Shown: in pieces, positions 9,149 to 19,753 of the stretch
How positions within the stretch are numbered: the stretch's first letter is position 1
Layout: each line of letters begins with the position of its first letter
NCBI RefSeq assembly: GCF_009728835.1
Contig: NZ_CP033455.1
Location: 124,001-188,000, forward strand
Length of the DNA: 64,000 bases
Source: Ehrlichia ruminantium
GTDB taxonomy: Bacteria; Pseudomonadota; Alphaproteobacteria; Rickettsiales; Anaplasmataceae
Reading direction: 5' to 3'
Made by a program: the position numbers and the translations under genes
Notes under the pieces: generated by a model
Told to the model about the DNA's origin: nothing
What the model saw: the letters and a program-made list of their open reading frames with translations, nothing else
The model's database searches: none

Positions 9149-11578
9149 ATGCAATCTCTTTTTAGTAATAAATATAAGTTCAAAGATACAGAAAAAAGAC
9201 TTAATGCATATTGGGATAAGATAAAATTATATAAATGGAAAAACTTACAAGCTAAACAATTTGTTATTGATACTCCTCCTCCAACAATATCAGGTCAACT
9301 GCATATAGGTCATGTTTTTAGTTATTGTCATACAGATTTTATTGCAAGATATCAACGTATGCTGGGAAAAGATGTATTATATCCTATAGGGTTTGATGAT
9401 AATGGACTGCCAACGGAACGTTTGGTTGAAAAGGTAAAAAAAGTACGTGCGACAAATCTTGATCGCAAAGAGTTTAGAGAGTTATGTAGTGAAGTATCCA
9501 TAAAGTTCAGAATGGAATTTAAGCAGCTATTCCAGTCTCTTGGTATTAGTTACGATTGGGATTTAGAATATCATACAATTAGTAAAAATATTCAGAGATT
9601 ATCTCAAATGTCATTTATAAAACTGTATAACAGGGGTAAAGTATACAGGAAATTACAACCTATATTTTGGGATTGTATTGATAAAACAGCAATAGCACGG
9701 GTCGAAGTTGAAGAAAAGGAAGTGTTATCGTCTATGAATACAATAGCCTTTTCTACCGAAGCTGGAGAACCAATAAATATTGCAACAACACGTCCAGAAT
9801 TAATGCCGGCTTGTGTTGCTTTGTTTTTTAATCCATCAGATGTAAGGTATCAGCATCTTCAAGGTCAGTATGCTATAGTTCCTATGTTTGAAAACAAAGT
9901 GGCAATTTTACCAGATGAACAAGTCAAGATTGATAAAGGTACTGGTCTTGTCATGTGTTGTACATTTGGTGATGAGCTGGATGTGTATTGGTGGAATAAG
10001 CATAATTTGAATACACGGATTATAATAAGTAAATCAGGTACTCTTGATCTTAAGCATAATGTTGTATGTACAGGTGCATTATCCGATCAGTTGCATGGAT
10101 TATCGATAATAGAAGCAAGAGAACTAATATTGGAAAAGTTGAGTCAATATAATTTACTTATAAGGAAGGAAGAAATAGTACACAATGTTAAGTGTGCTGA
10201 GAGATCAGGAACCCCGATTGAAATATTATTAAGCAATCAGTGGTTCATTAAAGTTGTGGAAATAAAACAAGAACTGTTAGAACAAGTACGGAAGATTAAC
10301 TGGTATCCACAATCTATGCGTAAACAAATAGAAATTTGGATAGAAGGATTAAATTGGGATTGGTGCATATCACGACAGAGATACTTTGGTGTACCTTTTC
10401 CGGTATGGTATTCTAAGAAGAATAAAGGAGCAGTTATCTTACCAGATGTCAATGAATTACCAGTAGATCCGACAAATACCCTGCCCCAAGGGTATTCTAA
10501 AGAAGATGTAGAAGCAGATGCTGATGTTATGGATACATGGGTGACTAGTTCGTTATCACCACAATTTATACATACAGAAGTTCAAGATAAATCACTTATA
10601 CGGACTAGTTTACGAGCTCAAAGTCACGAAATTATAAGATCTTGGGCATTTTATACAATACTGCAGGCATATTATCATGATCGTGATATTCCATGGGAAA
10701 ACATTATGATTAGTGGATGGTGTTTAGCAGCGGATAAAACTAAAATGAGTAAATCTAAAGGAAATGCATTGATACCAAATCAATTGTTAGAAGAGTATGG
10801 TTCGGATGTAGTGCGTTATTGGGCTGCAAATTCTAGGCTAGGTAGTGATACTGTTTTTTCGATGGAGGTCTTGCAGCTTGGAAAAAGATTAGTTACTAAA
10901 CTATGGAATGCAAGTAAGTTTGTGTCAATGTTTATTAGCCAGTGTAAGATACCGGATCTGACTTATTCTATAGAAACAATGGATAAATGGATATTGGCAA
11001 AACTTTATAAGGTTATTGTCAAAGCAACAGAAAGTTTTAATGTTTTTGAATATTGTGTTGCACTTGATTGTATAGAATCTTTCTTTTGGAAAGATTTTTG
11101 TGATAATTATCTTGAATTAGTTAAAAAGAGGGCATATGGAGAAACCGTAACTAGTAAAGAAAACCTAAGTGCTGTGCATACTCTCTCTTTTGTATTGAGG
11201 GAACTATTGAAAATGTTTGCACCATTTATGCCATATGTAACAGAAGAAATATACAGCATACTTTATGATAGTGGTAATTCAATTCATAATCATAATAACT
11301 GGCCGGTTGCGCATGAAAATTTGTATAATGCAATAGATGAACAAGTAGGTGATGACTTTATAGAAATACTTAATCAGGTGAGAAAAATAAAAGCCAATGC
11401 GCAGTTATCAATAAAATATAAAATTCACAGATTAATTATTAGTAGTGAAAGTTGCAGTTTTCCTGTTTCATTTGAAAATGACTTAAAAGCTGTGTGTAAT
11501 GCTGAATGTATTGTATATGATAAAATGGCAAATCATCATAGTTATAAGTTTCTGGTATCTGTGCAATTTGCAGATTAA
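9149..11578 (+). CDS. valS: Valyl-tRNA synthetase
   Basis: Charges tRNA-Val with valine in the cytosol. Class Ia features: PPPTISGQLHIGHVF with HIGH at 52-55, the editing-domain segment with ATTRPELMPACVAL, DWCISRQRYFGVPFPVWY, and KMSKS at about 532-536, followed by an anticodon-binding domain. At about 809 aa it is of the short type found in Rickettsiales, lacking most of the C-terminal extension of E. coli ValS. The start is uncertain: an in-frame TTG at 9140 adds three residues, and GGAG at 9121 is better spaced for a tiny upstream ATG frame (9135-9146, Met-Asn-Cys-stop) that overlaps this start region and could couple translation. I chose the ATG at 9149. Confidence 0.95.
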   Translation: MQSLFSNKYKFKDTEKRLNAYWDKIKLYKWKNLQAKQFVIDTPPPTISGQLHIGHVFSYCHTDFIARYQRMLGKDVLYPIGFDDNGLPTERLVEKVKKVRATNLDRKEFRELCSEVSIKFRMEFKQLFQSLGISYDWDLEYHTISKNIQRLSQMSFIKLYNRGKVYRKLQPIFWDCIDKTAIARVEVEEKEVLSSMNTIAFSTEAGEPINIATTRPELMPACVALFFNPSDVRYQHLQGQYAIVPMFENKVAILPDEQVKIDKGTGLVMCCTFGDELDVYWWNKHNLNTRIIISKSGTLDLKHNVVCTGALSDQLHGLSIIEARELILEKLSQYNLLIRKEEIVHNVKCAERSGTPIEILLSNQWFIKVVEIKQELLEQVRKINWYPQSMRKQIEIWIEGLNWDWCISRQRYFGVPFPVWYSKKNKGAVILPDVNELPVDPTNTLPQGYSKEDVEADADVMDTWVTSSLSPQFIHTEVQDKSLIRTSLRAQSHEIIRSWAFYTILQAYYHDRDIPWENIMISGWCLAADKTKMSKSKGNALIPNQLLEEYGSDVVRYWAANSRLGSDTVFSMEVLQLGKRLVTKLWNASKFVSMFISQCKIPDLTYSIETMDKWILAKLYKVIVKATESFNVFEYCVALDCIESFFWKDFCDNYLELVKKRAYGETVTSKENLSAVHTLSFVLRELLKMFAPFMPYVTEEIYSILYDSGNSIHNHNNWPVAHENLYNAIDEQVGDDFIEILNQVRKIKANAQLSIKYKIHRLIISSESCSFPVSFENDLKAVCNAECIVYDKMANHHSYKFLVSVQFAD

Positions 11579-12178
11579 TGAATTTTTATGCGTTAAGACA
11601 TATGGATTTGATGTTATTTCAGGAGGTAACTCTACTTTTTAAATATGGATAATTATAAGTGTCTTGGTATTTGATGTGTCAAGATATATTATAGAATTTT
11701 TATCGTGTAAAAAATTTATTGTGCAATGTTGATTTGATAGATTAATTTCAGAGGGATATTGTGTGACAATATTGATAACTCAATGAATTGCAAGATGACA
11801 CTGATTAATTTTGCATATAGATCTAATATCCTAATATTAATGTGTCACGATGTATTATAAAATTTAAAAGGGGCAAGAATCTATTGTGCAATATTGATAA
11901 GTAATTGTGTTACTATAATGTGCTAACACTCCTGATATTATTATATTTGAGAGTTATCTTAATGTGAAAAAAATAGATTGATTTCAAAGCATTTAGAAAT
12001 TACTGTATTATTTATGTGATATTTACCTAACAGGTTATAAATAATAAAAGCAATATTTGTGTTATTTATTGTATATAGAAAAAAGTAGAGTTTTTGTGAT
12101 TGGATATTTGTATTGATAATTATATTATAATATATGAAGCTTACAGTTCAATTGCTATAAATCTTATCACAAATAAAG
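11579..12178. other. Convergent spacer valS-smpB with faint two-copy repeat
   Basis: Six hundred bases between convergent genes. Segments starting near 11675 and 11840 share TGTGTCA..ATRTATTATA followed by a GTGCAATRTTGAT block, suggesting an old, decayed duplication of about 165 bp. I see no gene and no clear terminator. Confidence 0.45.
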
Positions 12179-12625
12179 CTAACTACCACGTAATATACGA
12201 CTTTTCTCTCGATTCCAGTCTCTAGTTTTTATTGTTTCTCTTTTATCATGTAACTTTTTACCTTTAACGATGACAATTTTAGCTTTGACTATTCCTTTAT
12301 TATTAAAGTATAAGGATAGTGGTACAACAGTAAACCCATCGTTTTTCATGCTACCTGAAATTTTGTATATTTGTTTTTTCTTTAACAGTAATTTTCTTGG
12401 TCTGGTAGGATTATGGTTTTTCATGTTTGCTTGAGTATACTCTGAAATATGCAGATTACATAACCATAGTTCCATGTTCCGTTCAGTAACATAAGCTTCA
12501 GCTATACTTACCTTCCTTTGGCGTAAAGACTTGACTTCACTACCAAGTAACACAATACCAGCATCAAATTCCTGTATGATAAAATAGTTAAATCTTACTT
12601 TACGATTTTCTATTATTATATCCAC
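12179..12625 (-). CDS. smpB: SsrA-binding protein SmpB
   Basis: Binds tmRNA and brings it to stalled ribosomes for trans-translation. The 148-aa product has the complete SmpB barrel: [31 protein letters not shown] at the N-terminus, the [11 protein letters not shown] segment, the [10 protein letters not shown] strand and the basic C-terminal tail [20 protein letters not shown] that enters the decoding site. It is the last gene of the minus-strand cluster atpH-atpA-greA-ribB-smpB, 23 bp after ribB, so is probably co-transcribed. The tmRNA gene itself is not in this window. Confidence 0.96.
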   Translation of the reverse strand: MDIIIENRKVRFNYFIIQEFDAGIVLLGSEVKSLRQRKVSIAEAYVTERNMELWLCNLHISEYTQANMKNHNPTRPRKLLLKKKQIYKISGSMKNDGFTVVPLSLYFNNKGIVKAKIVIVKGKKLHDKRETIKTRDWNREKSRILRGS

Positions 12626-12648
12626 AGAAAGTTTGACTCCTATACAGT

Positions 12649-13284
12649 TTAGTGTGTATTTATATATTCAACTAGTTTAGCAATAGTAGTAACTTTAATA
12701 TCATGACGTTGAGCAAACTCTATAATATCTGGTAATCTTGACATAGTACCATCTGGGTTCATTAATTCACATACTACTGCAGCAGGAGTTAACCCCGCAA
12801 TTTTTGCTATATCAACACTTGCTTCTGTATGACCAAGTCGTTCCAATACACCACCCTTTTTTGATACGATAGGGAAAATATGACCTGGTGTTACAAAATC
12901 ATCTATGGTAACGTTTTGATTTACAGCAGCTAGTATAGTACGTACTCTATCATGTGTGGAAACACCTGTTGTAATACCGTAACGTGCATCTATGGAAGTG
13001 GCAAAGGATGCGCTGTTATTATTAACGTTCCTTCTTGGAACTAATTCTAACCCTAATTTATGCATTAGGTCTTCTGTAATAGATAGACATACAATGCCAC
13101 TTCCATGTTGTATCATGAGGTTGATTGCATCAGTACTAACTTTTTCTGCTAAAACTACTAAGTCACCTTCGTTTTCTCTTTGTTCGTCGTCAATTAAAAT
13201 AAATACCTTACCTGCTTTAGCATCTTCAATTATCTCCTCTATAGGAGATATAAAACTTGAATTTTCTGATACAATGATACCCAT
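12649..13284 (-). CDS. ribB: 3,4-dihydroxy-2-butanone 4-phosphate synthase
   Basis: Makes the four-carbon riboflavin precursor from ribulose 5-phosphate. The 211-aa protein is a monofunctional Rib[18 protein letters not shown] carries the acidic metal-binding site, followed by [31 protein letters not shown] and [14 protein letters not shown]. There is no fused GTP cyclohydrolase II (RibA) domain. It sits 17 bp after greA and 23 bp before smpB in the same operon-like string. Riboflavin synthesis is retained in Ehrlichia, which supplies its own cofactors. Confidence 0.95.
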   Translation of the reverse strand: MGIIVSENSSFISPIEEIIEDAKAGKVFILIDDEQRENEGDLVVLAEKVSTDAINLMIQHGSGIVCLSITEDLMHKLGLELVPRRNVNNNSASFATSIDARYGITTGVSTHDRVRTILAAVNQNVTIDDFVTPGHIFPIVSKKGGVLERLGHTEASVDIAKIAGLTPAAVVCELMNPDGTMSRLPDIIEFAQRHDIKVTTIAKLVEYINTH

Positions 13285-13301
13285 TAACTCCTCTACTTTT
13301 C

Positions 13302-13802
13302 TTATATAAATTCAATCTTTATAATTTTGTATATTCTATAATCACCTTTTGGAGTCTTTACTTCTACAACATCACCTTCTTTTTTTCCGAGTAATGACAC
13401 AACTAAAGGAGACTTTATTGAAATCATACGTTTTGAAATATCAGACTCATATTCGCCAACAATTTGATACACTACTTCATCGGTATTACCACTCTGTTCG
13501 TCATATATAGACATCGTTACAGTTGCACCAAACATTACAGTATCACCAGATAAACTGGCAACATCTATAACTTCAGCTCTGGATTTTTTTGATTCCAATT
13601 CCATTATTTTGCTTTCCACTAATCCCTGCCGTTCACGGGCAGCATGATACTCTGCATTTTCAGATAAATCACCTAATTCCCGTGCCTCAGAAATGGATTT
13701 AATAATTTGAGGTCTTTCATATTTCAATGACTCCAGCTCTAACTCAAGTTTTTCAAATCCAGCTTTTGTAATAGGGAACCTTTCATTCATATAGTCATTC
13801 AT
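13302..13802 (-). CDS. greA: Transcription elongation factor GreA
   Basis: Enters the RNA polymerase secondary channel and stimulates cleavage of backtracked transcripts. The 166-aa product has the N-terminal antiparallel coiled coil (GFEKLELELESLKYERPQI...ARELGDLSENAEYHAARERQ, with the acidic tip D-L-S-E-N-A-E) and the C-terminal FKBP-like domain containing SIKSPLVVSLLGKKEGDVV. I keep the first ATG (13802), since AGG lies eight bases upstream; a second in-frame ATG four codons later gives MNERFPIT. It lies 32 bp after atpA. Confidence 0.96.
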   Translation of the reverse strand: MNDYMNERFPITKAGFEKLELELESLKYERPQIIKSISEARELGDLSENAEYHAARERQGLVESKIMELESKKSRAEVIDVASLSGDTVMFGATVTMSIYDEQSGNTDEVVYQIVGEYESDISKRMISIKSPLVVSLLGKKEGDVVEVKTPKGDYRIYKIIKIEFI

Positions 13803-13834
13803 AATCCATACCTAAATCCTAAAATTATGAAGAA

Positions 13835-15361
13835 TTACTTTAAGCTAGAAGCAACCTTACTTATAACTTTTGACAATAAAGACCTGATATCATCAGTAAA
13901 ATTATTATTGGATATACTACTTAAAATATCTGGATAATTGCTATTTAATTCACTTAACAGTCTCTCTTCAAATTTATTAATATCATTAACACTAACATCA
14001 TCTAAATAACCACTTGTGCCAGCAAACACAACCGCTACCTGTTCTCCTACAGATAATGGAGAATATTGCTTTTGTTTTAGCAACTCCATCATTCTTCTAC
14101 CACGATCAAGAATTTTTTGAGAGTGTACATCAACATCAGAACCAAACTTTGCAAAATCTTCTAACTCTCTATACTGTGCTAAACTTAATTTTATAGAACC
14201 TGCAACTTTTTTCACAGATTTAATTTGAGCAGAAGAACCTACACGAGAAACAGATAAACCAACATTTACAGCAGGGCGTAACCCTTTATAGAAAATTTCA
14301 GACTCAAGGAAAATCTGTCCATCAGTAATTGAAATTACATTGGTTGGTACATATGCTGAAACATCGCCAGCCTGGGTTTCAATTATTGGTAAGGCGGTTA
14401 ATGAGCCACCTCCTTCCTTATCAGACATTTTTGCTGCTCTTTCTAATAACCTAGAATGCAGGAAGAATACATCACCTGGGTATGCTTCACGGCCTGGAGG
14501 ACGTCTTAATAGTAAAGACATTTGCCTGTATGCAGTAGCATGTTTTGATAGGTCGTCATATACAATTAAACAGTGCATACCATTGTCTCTAAAGAACTCT
14601 CCCATAGCACATGCAGTATATGGAGCTAGGTATTGTAATGATGCAGAGTCTGACGCTCCAGCAACAACAATAGTTGTGTACTCTAGAGCACCACTTTCAC
14701 GTAACTTATTAATTATTCTTGCTACAGAAGAATTCTTTTGCCCAATTGCAACATAAATACAATAAACTTTTTCTTTGTCTGATACTTTATCGTTATGGAA
14801 CTTTTGGTTAATAATGGTATCGATTGCTATAGCAGTTTTTCCGGTTTTCCTGTCTCCTATAATTAATTCACGTTGTCCACGTCCTATTGGTATCAACATG
14901 TCTATTACTTTAATCCCAGTTTGTAATGGTTCAGTTACAGACTGTCTAGCAATAATGCCTGGTGCTTTGATTTCTACAGGTAATTTAGCCTTAGTTTCGA
15001 GATTACCGCATCCGTCAATGGGATTACCTAATGCATCAACTACTCTTCCAAGTAGTTCTGGTCCTACTGATACTTCCATTAACTTATTAGTGCATTTTAC
15101 AATATCACCCTCTGCAACACTATTTTCACTTCCAAAAATTACCACACTTACAGTGTCATAATCTAGATTTAGTACTACACCTATTGTACCATTTGCAAAG
15201 ACTACTACTTCTCCAAACTTTACTTTTTCCAAACCATATACTAATGCTATACCGTCTTTAACAGAAATAACTTCACCAACACTTTCACGTTTTACCCGAC
15301 CTTCAAAATTTTCGATGCGTTCCGTAATAACCTTTAACACTTCACCTGCAGATATCATCAT
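13835..15361 (-). CDS. atpA: ATP synthase F1 subunit alpha
   Basis: Non-catalytic nucleotide-binding subunit of the F1 ring. The 508-aa protein has the beta-barrel N-terminus, the P-loop GDRKTGKT near residue 170, the [10 protein letters not shown] segment, the [25 protein letters not shown] block and the C-terminal helical domain with the [16 protein letters not shown] signature. It follows atpH by 9 bp. The usual alphaproteobacterial order atpHAGDC is broken here: greA, not atpG, comes next, so the F1 genes are split across the chromosome, as is common in Rickettsiales. Confidence 0.97.
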   Translation of the reverse strand: MMISAGEVLKVITERIENFEGRVKRESVGEVISVKDGIALVYGLEKVKFGEVVVFANGTIGVVLNLDYDTVSVVIFGSENSVAEGDIVKCTNKLMEVSVGPELLGRVVDALGNPIDGCGNLETKAKLPVEIKAPGIIARQSVTEPLQTGIKVIDMLIPIGRGQRELIIGDRKTGKTAIAIDTIINQKFHNDKVSDKEKVYCIYVAIGQKNSSVARIINKLRESGALEYTTIVVAGASDSASLQYLAPYTACAMGEFFRDNGMHCLIVYDDLSKHATAYRQMSLLLRRPPGREAYPGDVFFLHSRLLERAAKMSDKEGGGSLTALPIIETQAGDVSAYVPTNVISITDGQIFLESEIFYKGLRPAVNVGLSVSRVGSSAQIKSVKKVAGSIKLSLAQYRELEDFAKFGSDVDVHSQKILDRGRRMMELLKQKQYSPLSVGEQVAVVFAGTSGYLDDVSVNDINKFEERLLSELNSNYPDILSSISNNNFTDDIRSLLSKVISKVASSLK

Positions 15362-15370
15362 CCTACCTTG

Positions 15371-15931
15371 CTATTCGCCTATACTACATACCGCTATTTT
15401 ACTGAGTTCCTGTAAACTTTGTAAATAACTATTTAACGAGATGTCTATTATGTCAAAACCTATTTTTATAATAAAACCACCTAAAATACTTGGATCTATA
15501 GTGTTTGTTATGCTAACAACCTTACCATACCTTTCAAGTAATGCATTACAGATACCTTCTTCTTCTTGTTTAGTAAGTTTAGTACATGAAGTAACCGATA
15601 TGCTAACTTCTTTTTTGTGTTTCCTTACATGATTAAGAAAAGTGCTAAAGATTTGCAATAGCATATTTCCTCTGTTGTTCTTAATTACAACCAGTATAAA
15701 CCTAATTAGTGTTATATCAACCTGATCTGTGATAAGCTCTACTACATTTGTTTTGTCTTGTATGCTTACAGTAGGGTTAGAAAGAAATAAAAAAAACTTA
15801 TTATTGCTATTTTCAGAAAGACTAATGATAAGCTTTATCCCTTCACAAATATTACTCAACTTATTAACTGATACATTGAACAATGCTTGAGCGTAACAAG
15901 ATGCTACATGGCCACCTCTATACTGAGTCAT
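15371..15931 (-). CDS. atpH: ATP synthase F1 subunit delta
   Basis: Stator subunit that ties the top of F1 (alpha N-termini) to the peripheral stalk. The 186-aa protein begins GGHVASCYAQALFNVS, the typical RYAxALF-type start, and ends with GGFIIKIGFDIIDISLNSYLQSLQELSK, the conserved C-terminal strand and helix (usually GG..I.ig...iD.Sv...L..l). It is the first gene of the minus-strand cluster, 9 bp ahead of atpA. Confidence 0.93.
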   Translation of the reverse strand: MTQYRGGHVASCYAQALFNVSVNKLSNICEGIKLIISLSENSNNKFFLFLSNPTVSIQDKTNVVELITDQVDITLIRFILVVIKNNRGNMLLQIFSTFLNHVRKHKKEVSISVTSCTKLTKQEEEGICNALLERYGKVVSITNTIDPSILGGFIIKIGFDIIDISLNSYLQSLQELSKIAVCSIGE

Positions 15932-17472
15932 ACAACTTTAAAGGAAACATAAAACAGCAAAATGTTATACATTATAATAAATTCAGTCAAGTATTTTATA
16001 CCATAATGTACAAGCTAAAATGGTAAACTTATTAAGTAAAAGTGTAAAAGAATACATATTGAAAATATAACCGGAAGGGTTATATATAGTATTTACAATT
16101 CGGTTGTTATGGTATTTGAAAATATGCTTAATCACTTTCAAGTATTGAGTGCATTATTCTATAGATTTCGAGAAGTATAAGATAAAATAACTCAATAACT
16201 TTTAATTCTAGTAGTAGACTATGTATTGCGAATAGTTTGATCGTTCAATAAAAAACTAAATTTCAGTCTTTTATATAGTAAAAGTACTATATTAGTGTCT
16301 CAATTATATTACTAAAAAATTTAGTATATAAATCATGTGTATGGGGAGTATAAGGTATATCTAAAATGATATTTTTTGTATGTTTATTATGTGATATTGT
16401 CATTTAACTAGAGTGCTATAGCGTAATTTTATAATAGTGTAATCATGTTACTATAAGTATAAACATTAGTATGTATTGGTGTTTAATTATTTTAAAAAGT
16501 ATAATTTGTAAGAATTAAATAATACTTTGACAGTTATTTTATATAACATTTTGATCTGAATGATATGTTTGTATAGTTTTAGAGAATGTTACTAATATGG
16601 TAAAATCGCTAAATAAGCTTGGGTTCATTATAAGATTGTGTGTATAACAATAAATTTAGGAAGGATATAGTTTGTTAGATTGGGTGATTTTTGGTAATTT
16701 TCTACACAACGTTTTAGTCTGAATAACGTATTTGTATAGTTTTAGAGAATGTTACTAATATGATAAACATCGCTAAGTAAGCTTGGGTTCATTATAAGAT
16801 TGTGTGTATAACAATAAATTTAGGAAGGATATAGTTTGTTAGATTGGGTGATTTTTAGTAATTTTCTACACAACGTTTTAGTCTGAATAACATATTTGTA
16901 TAGTTTTAGAGAATGTTGCTAATATGGTAAACATCACTAAGTAAGCTTGGGTTCATTGTAAGATTGTGTGTATAACAATAAATTTAGGAAGGATATAGTT
17001 TGTTAGATTGGGTGATTTTTAGTAATTTTCTACACAACGTTTTAGTCTGAATAACGTATTTGTATAGTTTCAGAAAATGTTATTAATATGGTAAACATCG
17101 CTAAGTAAGCTTGGGTTCATTGTAAGATTGTGCATATAAAATAAATTTAGGAAGGATATAGTTTGTTAGATTGGGTGATTTTTGGTAATTTTCTACACAA
17201 CGTTTTAGTCTGAATAACGTATTTGTATAGTTTCAAAAAATGTTGCTAATATGGTAAACGTACCTAAATAAATTTAGCTTGTATTAAAATCTTTTATGTA
17301 ATGTAAGTTTGCAAAATGGAATAACATAATAATTAGTACCTATCTGTAACTATTCGAGATGTATAAAAAAACTATATATGTGAGGATAGCTGATTTATTG
17401 TTTATCAAGTAGAAAAAAGCACTATGTGTTGTAAAAATAATGGTACTTTTTAATTATAGACACGAAGCCTGT
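15932..17472. other. Long spacer upstream of atpH
   Basis: About 1.5 kb holding no credible gene. It should contain the promoter of the atpH cluster at its left end. A small dyad (TATAGTA-AAAG-TACTATA) lies at 16274-16291. The right half is the 164-bp array listed separately. Confidence 0.5.
16549..17270. repeat. Tandem array, ~164-bp unit, ~4.4 copies
   Basis: AAGGATATAG recurs at about 16661, 16825, 16989 and 17152, a period of 163-164 bp. The unit includes GCTTGGGTTCATT and TTTTCTACACAACGTTTTAG. Copies are roughly 95% alike by eye, with the outer edges more diverged. It is non-coding. Confidence 0.93.
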
Positions 17473-17739
17473 TTATATAAAATCTATAAAATTGTATATA
17501 CGTTCAAAGTCGATATAGCCTTTTATCTTTAAATAAATGTATAGGATTGTCAGTAATGTAGATATTACAGTTGTAATAATCATTTTGATCGATAAATAAG
17601 ATTTGATTGGTGCACTACTTGCAGTGCCAAGTTCTGGTTTATCAGGTACTTCAACTTTTATTGGCAATATTAAAAATAGTATTATCCACCAGGACACTAT
17701 AAAAAATACAATATCACCAACACCCATATTTAAACCCAA
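17473..17739 (-). CDS. DUF1467 family small membrane protein
   Basis: An 88-aa protein with two membrane segments (about 8-26 and 52-70). The first ends in LILPIKVEVP followed by a short loop with GTASSAPI, the pattern of the alphaproteobacterial DUF1467 family (FvvLPl.vrtq...v.GtpaSAP). No function is known for the family. Its start overlaps the end of the hemY-like gene by 10 bp, so it is translated from the same transcript as lolC/E, the mitofilin-like gene and hemY. Confidence 0.8.
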   Translation of the reverse strand: MGLNMGVGDIVFFIVSWWIILFLILPIKVEVPDKPELGTASSAPIKSYLSIKMIITTVISTLLTILYIYLKIKGYIDFERIYNFIDFI

Positions 17740-18971
17740 ACTATAGTATTAAAACCTTTACAGTTATCACACTCATAATTCCAATTTATAGGGACACATT
17801 TACACTGTTTACACTGCCAATATTGATCTACTATTGCATCTTTCATTGTTTTATCTGTCCAGTATAAAAGTTCAGTATGATCTTGCAGCAATACTTTTAA
17901 TTTGATCATCAAAAAGCGTAAAGAGATATAAGTCTTGCTATTGAAGACATTGTTCAAATATTTCATAGCTATGTTATATTCTCCAAGGTTTATTGCATCT
18001 TGAGCTATAAGATATGTGCTGAAATAATAGTCATTGTTAATGTTGTATAATTTATGTATTGCTTGACTGTCATGATGCATAACTTCTAAATAGAAATTGG
18101 CAATATCAGGGTGTGGATTAGTGCGATATTCTGATTCAAGTAGTTGAATAGCTTTGCGCTGTTTATTAGTACTTACACAGAGTTGAGCCTTTAGTAATAT
18201 GATAGGAATTCTATATTTGGAATAATGTTTAATATTATCAAGTACTTGTAATGCATCATCGTATTTTTGATAAGTATAATGTTGTTTTGCTAGTGCATAA
18301 TAAAAAATACATAACATTTCTTGGGTGTCATATGGGACATTTATTTTTAACTTTATTATTTTATGCATTTCTTCAATAGCAGTGTTCCAATCTCTTGATA
18401 TACGACATATCTCTAGTTTGAAAATAGCCGACCATGACTGTTTATAGAAAACTTCCAGCATTTTTCTAAATAAAGTTAACTGATAAGACTGATCTTCTAT
18501 TCGGTTAATGTGATTTAATAGATGTATTCCTAATGCAGGGTCTATAATTGGTACAACTTGTGTAAATTGTGTAAAATATTTTTCAGCTAAAGCATATTTA
18601 TTATTATCAAAATAAAATCTTCCCTTTAGTAAGAATAAAGATGGATGATTAAATTTGTGTAGCTTTGTTATGCATTTATCTGCTTTTTCTATATTACCAC
18701 AATTTAAATACATATAACCTTGATCTAAAAGCATAATCCTTTTTTCCTGTTGGTGTTTTTTGTAACTATAAAAGCACTGGAAAATATAAAAAACCAACCT
18801 CACTAGTAAGATTATACAAAGAAAAATAATAGCGATAATACACAGTGCAAATAGAATGTTTATTTCAATATTATAATGCAACCATTCTATTTTTACAACG
18901 CCATCGCAATCTATTGCCCATAACCCTATAGTTAATGCAATAATGAAAAATATTAAAACACTTGTAATCAT
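17730..18971 (-). CDS. hemY: HemY-like TPR membrane protein
   Basis: A 413-aa inner-membrane protein of the HemY_N family, named from its place beside heme genes in other proteobacteria; its biochemical role is not established and it is unrelated to Bacillus HemY. Two N-terminal membrane segments lie at about 2-21 and 35-68, followed by TPR-like helices (KADKCITKLHKFNHPSLFLL and so on). The C-terminus carries a four-cysteine ribbon, CKQC...CDNC, ending in IVWV, as is typical of alphaproteobacterial HemY. It overlaps its neighbours by 4 bp upstream and 10 bp downstream. No hemC or hemD adjoins it here. Confidence 0.85.
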   Translation of the reverse strand: MITSVLIFFIIALTIGLWAIDCDGVVKIEWLHYNIEINILFALCIIAIIFLCIILLVRLVFYIFQCFYSYKKHQQEKRIMLLDQGYMYLNCGNIEKADKCITKLHKFNHPSLFLLKGRFYFDNNKYALAEKYFTQFTQVVPIIDPALGIHLLNHINRIEDQSYQLTLFRKMLEVFYKQSWSAIFKLEICRISRDWNTAIEEMHKIIKLKINVPYDTQEMLCIFYYALAKQHYTYQKYDDALQVLDNIKHYSKYRIPIILLKAQLCVSTNKQRKAIQLLESEYRTNPHPDIANFYLEVMHHDSQAIHKLYNINNDYYFSTYLIAQDAINLGEYNIAMKYLNNVFNSKTYISLRFLMIKLKVLLQDHTELLYWTDKTMKDAIVDQYWQCKQCKCVPINWNYECDNCKGFNTIVWV

Positions 18972-19744
18972 GAAACACCAGGTGATTTAATTATATACTT
19001 TGATAATTGATCATATATTACTGATATATTTTTTTCCATAGATACTATATCTTCAAGTTGTTGAATCCATGATTCTAACTCTGCAACAGATGATAACTCT
19101 TTTTTAGCAATATCCAATGCATCAATCCAGAGATTATTATCAAGATAATTTTCTACTTCTTGTAAATTATGAAGTAAAATGTCTTGTTGATTTTTTACTG
19201 TAATCCATTTGAAAAAGACCTTCTGCATCATATTAGAACGAGAATAGTGTAAATCATGAGCAATTTTTTTAAACGATATCTTAAGTTTATTGAATGTGTT
19301 TAATTTTTTACTATCTAATCTTTCTATTTCATTAATTGCTTCATTTATTCGATGGTCATTAAGTTTAAGTAATGTAGGTTTTATTGAATAAATTATATGT
19401 TTTACTGATATATCTGCTGAAAATGCTTCTTTCAAATTTATGACAGATAACAAAAGCTTTGCAAGACATTCTTCTTGGGTGCAACTTGTATTATCATGAT
19501 TTTCTGACATGATGACACGTTGTGTAGGACAATTTTCTTTCTGATGACTAATGTACGAATTAAGGAGGTTTTGATTGACCTGTATTATGGCTGTGCGGAT
19601 GTCATTGGCTGTAATTTGTTTGTATCCGTCACGAACTGCAGCAAGATCTTTCTTGATATCAAGATAAGAGAAAACTGCAATAACAGAACAGGAAGCAGTG
19701 ATTAACATCATGAAAAACCATCCCCATATTTCTCTTGCTACCAT
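18968..19744 (-). CDS. Mitofilin-like inner membrane protein (COG4223 type)
   Basis: A 258-aa protein with one N-terminal membrane anchor (about 7-28) followed by a helical, periplasmic-looking domain (EVENYLDNNLWIDALDIAKKEL, then a terminal helix VSMEKNISVIYDQLSKYII). I do not recognise it from motif alone. The call rests on context: in alphaproteobacteria the gene ahead of hemY usually encodes a mitofilin-like protein with this anchor-plus-helices layout. It overlaps hemY by 4 bp and lies 9 bp behind lolC/E. Confidence 0.55.
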   Translation of the reverse strand: MVAREIWGWFFMMLITASCSVIAVFSYLDIKKDLAAVRDGYKQITANDIRTAIIQVNQNLLNSYISHQKENCPTQRVIMSENHDNTSCTQEECLAKLLLSVINLKEAFSADISVKHIIYSIKPTLLKLNDHRINEAINEIERLDSKKLNTFNKLKISFKKIAHDLHYSRSNMMQKVFFKWITVKNQQDILLHNLQEVENYLDNNLWIDALDIAKKELSSVAELESWIQQLEDIVSMEKNISVIYDQLSKYIIKSPGVS

Positions 19745-19753
19745 ATTAATTAC

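Noticed and set aside
14340-15161. Two plus-strand frames of 128 and 138 codons inside atpA
   Set aside because: They are antisense to a clearly conserved gene, have no ribosome binding site and read as shadow translations of atpA.
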